DNA of 64,000 nt, from assembly GCF_016583835.1 (NCBI RefSeq), contig NZ_NRRW01000001.1:124001-188000 (forward strand), given 5' to 3'. The number at the start of each line of letters is the position of its first letter. The stretch's first letter is position 1. Position numbers and translations under genes: made by a program. This DNA comes from Thiococcus pfennigii (lineage in GTDB: Bacteria; Pseudomonadota; Gammaproteobacteria; Chromatiales; Chromatiaceae). The notes under the pieces are model-generated. The model searched no databases. It had not been told where the DNA came from and saw only the letters and a list, made by a program, of their open reading frames with translations. This document shows positions 63,901 to 64,000 of the stretch, piece after piece.

Positions 63901-64000
63901 GGCCGGGGCGCTGCGGCCGTCGCAGATCCTGATTCACCACGCCCGCGAGCACAATCTGAAGGACCTGACGCTGGCCATCCCGCGCGACCGCCTGACCGTC
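60971..64000 (+). CDS. uvrA: UvrA-family excinuclease subunit, extended form (3' end beyond window)
   Basis: 1010 codons are visible from ATG 60971 ([20 protein letters not shown]) and the frame is still open at the edge. UvrA is the damage-sensing ATPase of nucleotide-excision repair. First ABC unit: Walker A [20 protein letters not shown], zinc site CHGCG and CPDCDLDY...CPTCRG, signature [12 protein letters not shown], Walker B [14 protein letters not shown]. Second unit: [56 protein letters not shown] and [14 protein letters not shown]. A normal UvrA ends soon after, near 940 residues. Here [20 protein letters not shown] opens a third ABC unit at the edge. This matches the long, duplicated UvrA-like proteins known from some proteobacteria. 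Confidence 0.93.
   Translation, partial: [1010 protein letters not shown]

Overview
The window is about 64 kb of very G+C-rich bacterial chromosome, packed with genes on both strands. It carries no rRNA, tRNA, transposase, integrase or CRISPR array that I can recognise. A Tat-exported high-potential iron-sulfur protein (HiPIP), a TonB/ExbBD iron-uptake energiser, an encapsulin with encapsulated ferritin and generally gammaproteobacterial proteins point to a purple sulfur bacterium of the Chromatiaceae type. The genus cannot be fixed from this window, and no photosynthesis cluster is present.

Layout. 1-5.2 kb: a truncated secreted choice-of-anchor I protein, a GH108 muramidase next to a frameshifted LprI-type lysozyme-inhibitor gene, an EamA transporter and the wreck of a TPR-type gene. 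5.2-11.6 kb: gltD-like oxidoreductase, a Ca/cation exchanger-like protein, a DUF4010/MgtC-type membrane protein, a small unknown gene, and an overlapping TrkA-C/DUF4396 membrane pair. 11.8-13.1 kb: encapsulated ferritin and encapsulin shell, translationally coupled. 13.4-19.5 kb: gpmA, PolX/PHP polymerase, chaB, an NYC1/NOL-like SDR, a secreted unknown, pterin carbinolamine dehydratase and an orphan MbcA/ParS/Xre-type antitoxin. 19.9-26.8 kb: a PqiB/MlaD-like protein, then a five-gene accessory Hsp70 operon (TPR protein, J-like protein, GrpE-like protein, Hsp70, zinc-ribbon protein) whose ends mostly overlap by ATGA.

27-36.2 kb: mutS, an alpha/beta hydrolase, a TrpB2-type tryptophan synthase beta chain, ppsA and an ATP-grasp enzyme. 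36.2-43.4 kb: a secreted unknown, a response regulator lacking its phospho-acceptor, a YegS-like lipid kinase, and an iron-type exbB-exbD-exbD-tonB operon behind a Fur-like box. 43.4-49.5 kb: DUF2189, Tll0287-like haem protein, a motif-repeat protein, an FAD amine oxidase-like protein, creA, an ankyrin lipoprotein and a small basic protein. 49.6-57.7 kb: sbcB, the rpsP-rimM-trmD-rplS operon, mgtE, a DeaD-like helicase, yaiI and hip. 57.9-64 kb: NlpC/P60 and PqiC lipoproteins, small membrane proteins, a cupin and the first 1010 codons of an unusually long UvrA with a third ABC unit beginning at the window edge.

The intergenic DNA is the least ordinary part. By hand I find four unrelated families of dispersed repeats (62 to about 160 bp, two or three copies each), a REPIN-like REP doublet, and a 22-bp perfect inverted repeat behind trpB. 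The best candidate for an undescribed system is the accessory Hsp70 operon, whose J-like subunit has lost the HPD motif.
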